Positions 53,552 to 63,372 of a stretch of DNA of 64,000 nt are shown here, one piece after another. Position 1 is the stretch's first letter. Each line of letters begins with the position of its first letter. The notes under the pieces were generated by a model, which was not told the DNA's origin, searched no databases, and worked only from the letters and a program-made list of their open reading frames with translations. The translations under genes were made by a program, and so were the position numbers. The stretch lies in contig CBDBCB010000022.1 in NCBI GenBank assembly GCA_965202745.1, forward strand, positions 62,001 through 126,000. The letters run 5' to 3'. This DNA comes from JACKII01 sp965202745. Lineage in GTDB: Bacteria > Pseudomonadota > Alphaproteobacteria > Bin95.

Positions 53552-53830
53552 CCGCGCCTCGACCCCGGTTTAAACGCTGTTTCAAACGCCCTTGAACGCC
53601 CGCCCCATTGCGCAATCCATGTGTCTCAAATCCCCCGACCCGCCTCGATTGTGCAAACCGCCCCGCGCCGCGCGCCCATCAGGACAGACCGTTTAAACCC
53701 TTGATAACCGTGATCTATCCCGCCCCGTCCCGATACATCCAAGATGATCCCGGTCTGATCAATCCTTCTGTCTGATTACATCTTTAGGGCCTGCCGGGCC
53801 CACTTATAACGCGCCCACCCCCTGCTCCAT

Positions 53831-54380
53831 CTAGGCCCGACACTCCGGCGTCAGTGCACGCGCGCAGGCAGCATCGTAGAGTGCCAGGTTCTCCGGCGTG
53901 ATCTCGTCCTGCCAGCGGCCATTGGTGCCTTTGTAGAAGAAAGTGTCGAAGTCGCCCTCGAAATTGGTGACGTTCATATAGCGCTTGCCGTCGGCACGCA
54001 TCCGGTCCAGGCTAACCCGCGGTGCGCTCCAACCCCAAACAGCCAGCAATTTCCGCGATGGTGCCGGGCGTGTCGGCTTTCATGCCGGCATAGTGCAGGA
54101 GTTCAACGTTCGGCAGATGCCGCCAGTCGAACCAGGATTGCATTGTGCGGAAATGCGACCAGAGAAATAGTTGAAAGTTGGTGATTGTCCTGAGGGGCGG
54201 CATATCATGGCGTTGTTCCCGCACCGCAATATTGCCCGCGCCGCACTCAATGATAATGGCCGCAAGCGCCGCGACGGCAATGGCGTACTCGACCATGCCA
54301 TAAGCTTCCGGATCCAGCACCCGCGCCAGGTAGGCAAAAGCGGTAAAGCCCAGCAGCATGCTGGCCGCCTGCCCCGACAT
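53831..54380 (-). pseudogene. chimera: flippase (Wzx) N-terminus joined to sulfotransferase remnant
   Basis: From the ATG at 54380, which overlaps the glycosyltransferase stop (TGATG), the first ~57 residues are the start of an oligosaccharide flippase: FTAFAYLARVLDPEAYGMVEYAIAVAALAAIIIECG. Without a frame change this runs into a sulfotransferase-like sequence: HDMPPLRTI, SWFDWRHLPNVELLHYAGMKADTPGTIAEIAG. It stops at 54012. The sulfotransferase tail continues in another frame (SLDRMRADGKRYMNVTNFEGDF ... to 53831). A large deletion fused two genes of the polysaccharide cluster. Confidence 0.7.
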
Positions 54381-55856
54381 CAGCCATCCGGCGAGCGCAG
54401 GACGACAAAGCCGCCATCGCTGAGCATTCCAGGGAAATAGGCTGCCTTCTCAAAGCCTGGTCCCGCAGCCTCAAAAATATCTGCATGCCGCTTCGGGATG
54501 ACGTTCGGAAACGTGAAGATGAGCCATGTCTCCACCCCCTGCTTACGCAGCGCCTGGAATGTCTCCAGCGATTCCGACCGCTCCCAATGGGGCGCCATGT
54601 ACGATGTGAACGGATACGAGCCCCGGCCGATAGCGATCACCAGGGATTCCTGCGCCCGGTTCGCATCCACGCAGGCCGTAACGCCGGCATAGTCCTGCTT
54701 CGGATAGAGGTAGTTGCGCGGCAATAGCACCAGCGTCGCAGCAATCCCCAGAGCGGCGAAGAGAATAGCCAGCCGCTCCCCCTTCAGGGCCGGGGGCACG
54801 AAATCGAACCTGGCAATCCACCGACCCAAGACAAATGCACCATGTACAAGCAACAAGCTTATCAGGCCGATATCCGTCAGGAAATACCGGGGCCAGACCC
54901 GGAACTCAAACATCACCAACAGGGCGATGGTCAGCGGCACGAGCGGAGCGGTCCGCCAGAGGCTGATAATACCAACCGCAGCAACCACCAGCACGCCGGG
55001 CAGAAGCACACCGATAGGCCCCATGCTAGCCATAATCTCCGACGCCATCCAGAGCGGACTGTCCCATTGGGAGATGGACTCCGCGTAGGTGGCCGGCTCC
55101 TCGCCAACCGAAACTTCAGTAAACGCTGCTACCATCTGCCCGATCAGCGGCGCATAAAGCGCCAGCGTCACAGCGACACCAAATGGCACAACCGAAAATG
55201 GGCATCCAAAGCGGCGGAAGCGGTGCGGCCGATGGGTTTACAGCGCGCCACCCCACCACCAGCAGATAGGCAATGCCGGCGGCCAGGAAAAAGAATACTG
55301 CCGTTAAGTGCGTATACATGGACAACGCAAGGCACACGCCGAAGCCAAGCCAGACCCGCCAACTCGGATCACGAAGAGCCTTAATCAGGAGCCACGTCGC
55401 GACCAACGCGAAGAACAGCAACCCCGTGTAACCGCGCCCGTTCTGTGAGAACCAAACGTGATGGTAGGAAACCGCCATCAACAGCGCCGCAAACCGAGCT
55501 TCCCACGGCCCCACTACCTCAAAACACAGCCGCCAGAGCGCCCAAATGCTGGCCACGCCGAACAGCATGGCGGGCAACCGCAGCGCCCAAGTCGACTCGC
55601 CAAACACGCCCACCGACAATTGTGCCAGCAAGCTATGGAACATGTAGTTGTTCAGATTTTCGTAGGTGACCAAAAGCTGGCTGGTCGGAATGTGAATGTA
55701 TTTGATGACCGTTTCGATTTCATCAAACCACAGGCTGGCGTCCAGCTTATATATCCGCAGCGCGAGACTCAGCAGGATTATGCCGCTGATCCAAGCAACA
55801 TCCACTACTGTGATGACAGAGGTCTGCGGTTTTCGGCTAGATGTCATCGCTGGCAC
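54380..55856 (-). pseudogene. GT39/ArnT-like membrane glycosyltransferase, frameshifted
   Basis: A GT-C glycosyltransferase using a polyprenyl-phosphate sugar donor. The N-terminal half has the first-loop catalytic acid in LDASLWFDEIETV and VSYHHVWFSQNGRGYTGLLFF. A single-base shift near 55190 (GCA/VPFGVAVTLALYAPL) separates it from the rest, which carries the last TMs and a periplasmic tail ending SDGGFVVLRSPDG. It would have acted in surface glycan or lipid A-type modification with the neighbouring flippase. Confidence 0.78.
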
Positions 55857-56157
55857 TCTCCCTTTTGGCCTACGGGGTAGGCAAGCTCGTGACCCTAGCC
55901 TAGCAATTTACCGCCAACGATTAACGCGCCGTCTGCCTAATCCGCATCTGGTGCAAACGGCACACAACGGCGAATAGACTATCTGTTGCGTATGCTGGTT
56001 GTTCCTTATGCTGGAAACGCTTAGTCCGGCCGCACAGGACGCATAGCCGCACGATACGTCAATTTCGCAATAGGCGTGTAACCTTGCGCCTGTTACGCAC
56101 TTGTGCGCCGCTGGAAGCTAGACTGGCGGCAATCATCATTTCTGTGGAGCCCAGCCT
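55857..56157. other. divergent intergenic region of the polysaccharide cluster
   Basis: Three hundred bases between the start of the GT39 gene (minus) and the pyruvyltransferase-like gene (plus). I see no ORF or RNA. It presumably holds both promoters. Near 56077-56100 GTGTAAC..GTTACGCAC forms a small imperfect dyad. Confidence 0.4.
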
Positions 56158-57825
56158 GTGACATCGCCGACGGTCGCCTCCCCACTTTCTCCAGATACTG
56201 AAGGGTCACTCGACAAAGTTGTGCCGCCGGAAGCAGACGTGGTGGCTTACCGCCTAGGCGCGGACACAGCCGTCGCGGTCAGGGCCGGACAGCTCGTTCG
56301 CTGGCTGATCCCACTCGAAACCGCAAGCGTCTATAGGCTGGGTGGCCTGACCAACCTCGCCTACGAGACCGGGGCTGAGCCCCTGCTGGTGCTGCCGGCC
56401 GCCTTGAATGGTAGCACGCTCCCAAAAGCCTTGGCAGGCGACGACCGCCTGTTCGCTTGGGACTTTGTCGCCTACCGTATGTTGGGCGAAGACATTGGCC
56501 GTTTGAGCGCTAACCGCGTCGTCTACTAAAAGAATCTAGAGATCTGGCTGCTCAGTAACGAAGGCGCAATTGCCAGCTTTGCTGCTGACGCCTTGCTGCC
56601 GACAGCAGGCGGCGCTACTGGCAGAAGTAAGCCAGACCGTTTGCGGGAAATCGCAGCCGACTTCGCAGATGTCGGAACCACCGGACTGCTTGGCCATGGC
56701 CTCGCCATGCTGAGCCCTGGCCCGAAGGGAGGCGAGGACCGCCCAATCAACAACGCGTTACTGATCGGCGCTTATGGCGGGGAGCACATCGGCGACGCAG
56801 CAATCCTAGGCGGTGTTTTGTTCCGCATTAATAAGCGCCACGACACAACACGCGCCATATTGATGACCCAGCGGCCAGCCCATACACAACATTTTATCAA
56901 TAAGTTAGAAACACCAGTTAATGTTGAAGTGCAGGAATATACGCTAGCCAATATCCGCCGCGCGGCCCAGGCGGTTGACGGGCTGGTGTTCGCGGGCGGT
57001 CCGCTGACCTACTTGCCAAAGCAGCTGGTACGCCATCTGGTCGCCGCCTCCCTCATGAAACGGGCGAAAAGCCCTTTGTCATGGAAGGCATCGGCCCGAA
57101 CGTCTTCGCCCGGAAAGCGTCGGAAATCACTGCACGGCGGCTGGTGCTGATGGCAGACCGCATATCCATCCGCACCAAAGACGATGAAAGCCAGCCGATC
57201 ATCCGTGGCAAGCAGGTAGAAGTGGGTCGCGACCCGGCCTTCAACTACCTGGCGACACGCGGACCTGACCTGACCCGTCTGCCGCCCCATGAGGCATCAC
57301 AGATCGCCGCCCTGCTGGACGGCACAGAAGGCCGCCCGGTGATCGGCCTGAATGTCCGGCCCATTGGCCACCTTTTCACTCCAGACGCGCCTGGCCGCGA
57401 CAAGCTCACCTACACGCAAAAAGTTGATTCAATTTCCTAAAAACTCTCTCACCAAGCCCTGTTTCATATTCTTCCCGATGAACGCCATCCAGTTCGGCAT
57501 GTCCGACCTGCGCAGTGCCCACCGCATTCTGCGACACTTGGAGCCGGGTATCGATTTCCGCCTATGGGAAGCAGACTCCTCACTGGACGGTGTGGTGGCC
57601 CTGATCCGGCGACTGGATGCGGTCGTCTCGATGCGCTTTCACGCAACCATCTTCGCACTCAGCCAGAATTGCCCGGTGGCCGGCATTGATTACCGCATCG
57701 GAAAGCGCGATAAGGTGGCGGCAGTACTCTCCGACGCCGGCCGCGAGGATGATTGCTGCCGTATCGACCAACTGACCTCCAGTTGGCTCTCGAATAAGCT
57801 GAATGAACTTCTGGTTCGACCATAA
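56158..57825 (+). pseudogene. polysaccharide pyruvyl transferase-like protein, stop + two frameshifts
   Basis: A GTG start leads to about 190 residues with no domain I recognise (VVAYRLGADTAVAVRAGQ ... RLGGLTNLAYETGAEPLLV), interrupted by an in-frame TAA at 56527-56529. Then the pyruvyl-transferase core ALLIGAYGGEHIGDAAILGGVL. Near 57060 the frame shifts to KPFVMEGIGPNVFARKASEITARRL, and near 57425 again to SAHRILRHLEPGIDFRLW, with SMRFHATIFALSQNCPVAGIDY and a stop at 57823-57825. The family adds ketal-pyruvate to exopolysaccharides. Confidence 0.7.
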
Positions 57826-57842
57826 GAACCAAGTATAATTCT

Positions 57843-59700
57843 ATGAAAAATATAAGAACTTTTTCACCAATGCAGGCAGATTGGCAGAATCAGATCGTGC
57901 TGCTAGCGTTGATTGTCGTTATTCCAATGATCGGCACCCAGTTCGGCTACGGCAACCAGATTGAGCAATTTTCAACCGTCATGCGCCTGCTCGATCCGGC
58001 GGCGATGCTTGGGGACTTCTACGTCGACGCCTCGGTCTCATTCGGGCCTCGCTTTTATTATGTCCACGCCTTGGCCGCCCTTGCCGGTGTTTTGGGTTTA
58101 CCGGTGGCCGTTCATGCGCTTGCCATCGGCTGCAACTTCCTGCTGGCCACGGTCTCCTATACCGCCGCAGCCCGCCTTCTGGGCGCAAGCACGGTCGGCG
58201 CAGCTTTCGCGGCCGTGCTGGCCGTCATGAATGGCGGCTTTTCCCTAGGCTACGCAGGGTATTTGCAATTCGACAGCCTGCAACCCGCGAGCCTGGCCAT
58301 ACCGCTTGCTCTGCTGGGCTTCTACCTGATCTTGACTGCCCGCTATATCGTCAGCGTCCTGGCGTTCGCGGCAGGGGCTCTCATGCATCCCTTGGTCGGC
58401 ATGGAGATCGCCGTTATCGCCTATGCCTCGGCGGGTGCAGCAATCATCTGCTGCTGGCGGGAAAAGGGCGGCTTTCATGCGCTTTGGCCGCTGGTTGCAT
58501 CCGCGTTTGGCTTTGTGGCGGTCATGGCCGCGGTCTGGGGCATACCGATGGTCCTGACCAGCGGCGAGCGTATGCCTGACGGCGAATTCTTCCAGACGCT
58601 CGCCGTTTTCCGTGCGCCGCACCACTATCTCGGTCTCGATTTTTTTCGGCTTCCAGTGGATTTTCGCCGGCGTCTTCTGCGCAGGCGCAGCGGTTGCCTT
58701 CGCCTTCCGTCTCTGGCGCCGCGGGTTTTCGTTTGAGGTGCTGGCGCTCGCTGCTGCCATCGGCATCACTGCTGCCACCTGTCTAGCCAGCCTGTATTTC
58801 GTCGATATGGCGGAAAGCCGGCTGTGGGCAACGGCGCAGGTCTTCCGCATGACCATGCTGCTGAAATGGTGCGCCTACCTGGTGCTGGCCTGGTTGTTCG
58901 GCCGGTGGGTGAGTAAGGGTGGCGCGGTCGAGGCCATCCTGGCCGCCATTGCCATTGCTGCTGCTAGAGATGCACTTTCCTATGTTATAGTCATGATTTT
59001 AGCGGCGAAAATAGGATTTGACCTCGCGAGCCGCTGGATCGGCGGCTATATGATTGAGGCATTGATTTGGGGTAGCCTGCCGATCATCCTGGCTGCTGCG
59101 ATCGTCGTCATGACCCGCTATGGCCAAGGCGAGTACATCGTCCGGGTAGCACTCGCTCTCGCCTGTATCGCGCTGGTCTTTGTGCCCAAACCGGGGCGGG
59201 ACGCCGGCATGGGCATAGCGGTCGTCCTGGTCGCTGGGGTCATCGCCCTCACCACCTATACCAGAGACCAAGGCCTGCTCGGCTGGAGCGCGCTGAAAGC
59301 GGAGTTCATCTGGTCCGATCTGCAATCACCGGAAGCCGATATCGCGCGGGCTGCTAGGGCGAACAGCCCTGCGGACGCACTGTGGCTGGTGCCGCCGCGC
59401 TTCGAAAGCTTCCGTGTGATGGCCAATCGCGCGGTCGTAGCGGACTTCACGTCCATTCCCTTCCAGGATATGCCCATGCGGGAATGGCGGCAGCGTATGG
59501 AAACGCTCTATGCACCAGGCGACGCCACCGGGTTCAAAGCCTCCCACGTGATGACCGAAAACTACCGGAAGGGTATCAACTGGCAGGAAGCCGCCAGCCG
59601 CTATGGCGCAACCCAAGCTGTGTTATTTGATGATACGGCATGGCCAGGCCCGGTCCTCTACACGAACGGCACGTACAAGCTAGTCGCGCTGAAACCCTAG
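57843..59700 (+). pseudogene. multi-spanning membrane protein (DUF6798-like), one frameshift in a T-run
   Basis: About 620 residues with ten or more TMs (LLALIVVIPMIGTQFGYGNQIEQF ..., FYLILTARYIVSVLAFAAGALMHPLVGME) and a soluble C-terminal part (ADALWLVPPRFESFRVMANRAVVADF). At about 58637-58643 a T7 run interrupts it; with T6 the frames join as GLDFFGFQWIFAGVF. Function unknown; polytopic glycan-related membrane proteins of this type occur in polysaccharide clusters. It follows the pyruvyltransferase gene by 17 bp. Confidence 0.65.
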
Positions 59701-59747
59701 GCTCGGACAACTGAGAGGTTAGTCCCGTCGCGCTGCAAACCGCTCGC

Positions 59748-60065
59748 TCAAACCCTTGTCGGCGAACCACTGCGGGCTGCGTCTACGTCCAGGATGCCTA
59801 CATTGCCCAACCGCCGGCGGGCGATAACCGCCCGGGCCAGCACTTTCGCCGGCAGGTAGACAGCGCCCACCTCAAGCGCCAGCACCCGGCGCTGCTCGTT
59901 CAGGTCGTAGTGCGGGTGCGAGGCCTTGGGCAGATCCTGGAACCATTCACGGCGCATGCCGATTGCAAAGGCCATCTCGTGCAATTCGTCCAGCCCGTCC
60001 CCTACCATATGGCACATCAGCATGCCGCGGAACGGCCAGATCGGATCATCAACATAAACAGTCAC
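59748..60065 (-). CDS. DUF4031 domain-containing protein
   Basis: A 105-residue protein with the DUF4031 signature VYVDDPIWPFRGMLMCHMVGDGLDELH and WFQDLPKASHPHYDL. Function unknown. The tail DVDAARSGSPTRV may be off-frame: another frame continues RRPQWFADKGLSERFAARRD to about 59722, a plausible original C-terminus. Divergent from the PhyH gene. Confidence 0.7.
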   Translation of the reverse strand: MTVYVDDPIWPFRGMLMCHMVGDGLDELHEMAFAIGMRREWFQDLPKASHPHYDLNEQRRVLALEVGAVYLPAKVLARAVIARRRLGNVGILDVDAARSGSPTRV

Positions 60066-60172
60066 GCACTACTCCCGGAGAGCGATTGCCCGCCGCCGCG
60101 GGCTGTCCCATACTCAGAGCCATACAAGAAACCAGCGGCGCAGAAAACCAATGAAGCCGCAGGAGGAACGCC

Positions 60173-61324
60173 ATGAACCACGTGACCGACACCAGTTACG
60201 GCAGCGAATCCGCCGCGATGGCCGCTTACCTGAAGCAAGGCGAGGAACGCGCCTTCGCCCTCGGCAATCGCGGCACGGTGCGCTATGGACCGGATGGCAA
60301 GCTGCACCCGGACATCCTCGCCTTCTACTGGAAGAATGGCTTCTATATCTTTGAAAACGTTCTTCAACAGGAAGAATTAAACGAGATTGAGCAGGACGTG
60401 CTGGGCATCATGGACCGGCTGCCGGTGGAACAAGGCTCGCCGGTAGACAAGCACGGCCGCCCGGCACTCGCCAAAGACTGTACGGTGCCGGCGCTGTTCT
60501 GGTCGAAGCCATTGGCCGACCCGTTCGGCGGCACCGAACTCGCCAATGGTCGCCACCCGGTCAAGATGTACGAACCGGAAGCGACCGCTGATGCCCCGAA
60601 GGAAGTGGTCTATTTGATGCTGGGCACGCTGCAGTTCTCCGACGCGCTGTTGCGGACATACGGTCATCCGGACGTGCTGAGGATTGCGGCAGGGATCAAT
60701 GGTCCGGACTTTGTACCCTTCACCGATGCCCTGTTCATCAAGGAGCCCGGCAAGGGAGCCTCTGTTGCCTGGCACCAGGACGGCGTCACCCATTGGGAAA
60801 GCCCCGATTGGGATGAAGGCAGCCATGGTTTCAATATGATGGGCCAACTCTACGGTTGCACCGCCGCCAACGGGGTGTGGGTGGTGCCGGGCTCGCACAA
60901 GCTCGGCCGCGCCGATATCAAAGCCCTGGCTGCCGCCGCCGGCAGCGAGCGGCTGCCCGATGCCGTGCCAATCATTTGCGCGCCGGGCGACGTTGCCGTG
61001 ACCAACCGTCAGGCGCTGCATGGCTCCTTCGCCAATACCAGCAAGGACTGGCGGGTCACCATGAACATGGGCTTCCACCGGCGGAAATCAGTGTTGGGCG
61101 TCCATGGCGGCGGCCTGCACGCCGCGCCCGCCGTCTATGACGAGACCCACATCCGTGAGCGCGCCCGCATCATCGGCTACGCCATCGACGCCCGCCGTCA
61201 GCGCTGGCCGGAGGAAGCCTCTTTCGTCTACCAGCCACACGCGGCGGAGGGCCTTGAGTACCGCTGGGATGATGCCGCCCGCGCCACCATGCACGACTAT
61301 AATCTGCTAGATATGAGTATCTGA
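60173..61324 (+). CDS. phytanoyl-CoA dioxygenase (PhyH) family protein
   Basis: A 383-residue Fe(II)/2-oxoglutarate oxygenase. The iron ligands are H201 and D203 (VAWHQDGVTHW) and H283 (QALHGSFANTS), and R294 (KDWR) is placed to bind 2-oxoglutarate. It is distinct from the PhyH at the left edge. A GCAGGAGGAAC site precedes the ATG. Substrate unknown; it neighbours a D-amino-acid dehydrogenase. Intact. Confidence 0.9.
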   Translation: MNHVTDTSYGSESAAMAAYLKQGEERAFALGNRGTVRYGPDGKLHPDILAFYWKNGFYIFENVLQQEELNEIEQDVLGIMDRLPVEQGSPVDKHGRPALAKDCTVPALFWSKPLADPFGGTELANGRHPVKMYEPEATADAPKEVVYLMLGTLQFSDALLRTYGHPDVLRIAAGINGPDFVPFTDALFIKEPGKGASVAWHQDGVTHWESPDWDEGSHGFNMMGQLYGCTAANGVWVVPGSHKLGRADIKALAAAAGSERLPDAVPIICAPGDVAVTNRQALHGSFANTSKDWRVTMNMGFHRRKSVLGVHGGGLHAAPAVYDETHIRERARIIGYAIDARRQRWPEEASFVYQPHAAEGLEYRWDDAARATMHDYNLLDMSI

Positions 61325-61362
61325 GACGGTTTTGGCTGAAGTGTCGTCACCCTTCGCCGTCC

Positions 61363-62613
61363 CTACTTGTACCGCCCAATACTGAACGGCGAGAGGTCAA
61401 TCTCCGGTTCACGGCCTGCCACCAACGCGGTCAGGTGTTTGCCGGTGATCGCGCCGCCGGTCAGTCCGAGGTGGCCGTGGCCGAATCCGAAGACCACATT
61501 CTTGTGCTTCTGCGAGCGGCTGATAACAGGCAGAGAATCCGGCGTTGCCGGGCGGTTTCCCATCCAGGGCACATGACCGCCAGTATCCACCGATTTGAAA
61601 ATCTCCCCCGCATGGGTCAGCAGCTTATCGGCGCGATCCCAGTTCGGCGCGGCCTTGAGACCGGCAAACTCCACCGTTCCGGCAAGGCGCAGGCCTGGCT
61701 CCATGGTCGTGCACATAAACTTCCGCTCGCTGAAGCTGATCGGGCGGCTGGTTTCGAAGCCCGGATGCGGCAGCACCATGTGGTAGCCGCGCTCGCTCTC
61801 CAGTGGGAACGGCTCGCCCAGATCGCCGGAAAGCTGGTGCGACCACGCTCCTGCCGTCACGGCGAAATAGTCGAAGGCATGCCGCTCGCCCTGGTCGGTG
61901 ACTAACGCTTCGACCCCGTCTGTGCCGATCTCAAACCGGGCAACGCGCGCCTTTAGATGCGCCCCGCCCCGCTGCATCACCATGGCCGCCAAACGGCGGC
62001 AGAGTTCGCCTGGATTGATGCTGTGGGAACCGTCCGGATAGAAGGTGGCCCTCTTGAAAATTGGGGTCAGTTGCGGCTCCAACTGGTGCAATTCCTCCGG
62101 CGTCAGCACCTCGACCCGGTGGCCGTGCGACTGCGAGAGTTCGCGCACGACGGCATCGCCCTGAAAGCCCTGCTCCGTCTCATAGACCGAGAGCGAGCCT
62201 GCCCGCTTGATCAGGTCATCGGCGCCAGCCTCGCCGGTCAGTTCCAAAAAGGCCTCCCGTACGGGATGGTGCAGGTCGGCCAGCGCCTTTGCCTGGCTCT
62301 CGTAATTCTTGGCGGCGGCCATGAACTTCATCAGCCACGGCGCAGCCTTGGGCGCATAGCCGATGCGCACGGCGAGCGGCCCCAGCGGATCGAGCAGCCA
62401 ACGTGGCACCCGCTTCCAGATTCCCGGCAGCGCCATGGGCGTCACCGAATGGGCGGAAATCGCGCCCGCATTGCCAAAGCTGGTCATGGTGCCGGGGTCT
62501 TCCGCATCGACCAGCGTCACCTGGTAGCCCGCGCGTTGCAGGAAAGCTGCCGTGCAGATGCCGACGATTCCGGCACCGATCACGGCGACGCTGGGTTGGG
62601 TTGTATCCGGCAT
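61363..62613 (-). CDS. D-amino-acid dehydrogenase-like FAD oxidoreductase (DadA family)
   Basis: A 416-residue DAO-superfamily flavoprotein. SVAVIGAGIVGICTAAFLQRAGYQVTLVD is the FAD Rossmann motif with the acidic end. GGHVPWMGNRPATPDSLPVIS and FGFGHGHLGLTGG near the C-terminus match DadA-type enzymes, which oxidise D-amino acids to 2-oxo acids. I start at the ATG at 62613; the frame extends 147 codons upstream, but that part is antisense to the cyclase gene. Intact. Confidence 0.88.
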   Translation of the reverse strand: MPDTTQPSVAVIGAGIVGICTAAFLQRAGYQVTLVDAEDPGTMTSFGNAGAISAHSVTPMALPGIWKRVPRWLLDPLGPLAVRIGYAPKAAPWLMKFMAAAKNYESQAKALADLHHPVREAFLELTGEAGADDLIKRAGSLSVYETEQGFQGDAVVRELSQSHGHRVEVLTPEELHQLEPQLTPIFKRATFYPDGSHSINPGELCRRLAAMVMQRGGAHLKARVARFEIGTDGVEALVTDQGERHAFDYFAVTAGAWSHQLSGDLGEPFPLESERGYHMVLPHPGFETSRPISFSERKFMCTTMEPGLRLAGTVEFAGLKAAPNWDRADKLLTHAGEIFKSVDTGGHVPWMGNRPATPDSLPVISRSQKHKNVVFGFGHGHLGLTGGAITGKHLTALVAGREPEIDLSPFSIGRYK

Positions 62614-62712
62614 TGTCTCGACACCTTTGAGAGAAACCATTGAAACGCACCATGCCACGGGTGAGACTGCGCCTAAACTAGAAATCGCCCCAACCTCAGA
62701 TAGGACGCTCGT

Positions 62713-63372
62713 ATGGCCCGCCAATTGATCGATATTTCCATCCCTCTGACCAACGACATTGTCTGCGACCCGCCGCATATGAAGCCGCAGATCGAGTATT
62801 TCGACCATCACCAGACCGCCGGACAGATGGCGGAGTATATGGGTGTGTCGGTCGACGACCTGCCTGAAGGCGAGTATGCGGCGGTCGAGAAAGTCACGCT
62901 GTCGAGCCACAACGGAACCCATCTGGACGCGCCCTACCACTATTTCAGCCTCATGAACGAGAGCACGGTGTCGGGCGGCGAGCCCTCTGCCCGGATCGAT
63001 GAGATTCCGCTTGAGTGGTGCTTCAGCCGTGGCGTGAAGCTGGATTTCCGGCACTTCGCCGACGGCTATGTCGCGACGCCGGAGGATGTGCAGGCGGAGC
63101 TAAAGCGCATCGGCCACACGCTCCAGCCGCTGGATATCGTTCTGGTCAACACCAGCGCGGGCGCTCATTTCGGCGAGGATGACTTTATCGACCGCGGCTG
63201 CGGTGTCGGCTACGACGCGACCTGCTGGCTGCTGGACCAGGGCGTGCGCGTGACCGGCACCGATGGTTGGAGTTGGGACGCGCCCTTCTCTCACACGCGG
63301 GAGAAGATCAAGGCGGGCGGCTCGCCAAAGCTGATTTGGGAGGACCACCGCGCCGGGCGGCATAAGGTGTAA
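62713..63372 (+). pseudogene. cyclase/kynurenine-formamidase-like hydrolase, 3' end cut by an IS
   Basis: A metal-dependent cyclase-family hydrolase. The metal motif SSHNGTHLDAPYHYF is complete, as is RGVKLDFRHFADGY. Relatives continue some 40-50 residues past LIWEDHRAGRHKV with a conserved YCHIEKL-type segment. Here the sequence stops at 63372, and the TAA lies inside TGTAAAAC, the end of the adjacent IS481 element. The insertion therefore supplied the stop codon. The active-site part survives, so residual activity is possible. Confidence 0.72.

Noticed and set aside
61363..63054. 563-residue version of the D-amino-acid dehydrogenase
   Set aside because: The first 147 codons are antisense to the cyclase gene. 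The FAD motif begins right after the ATG at 62613.
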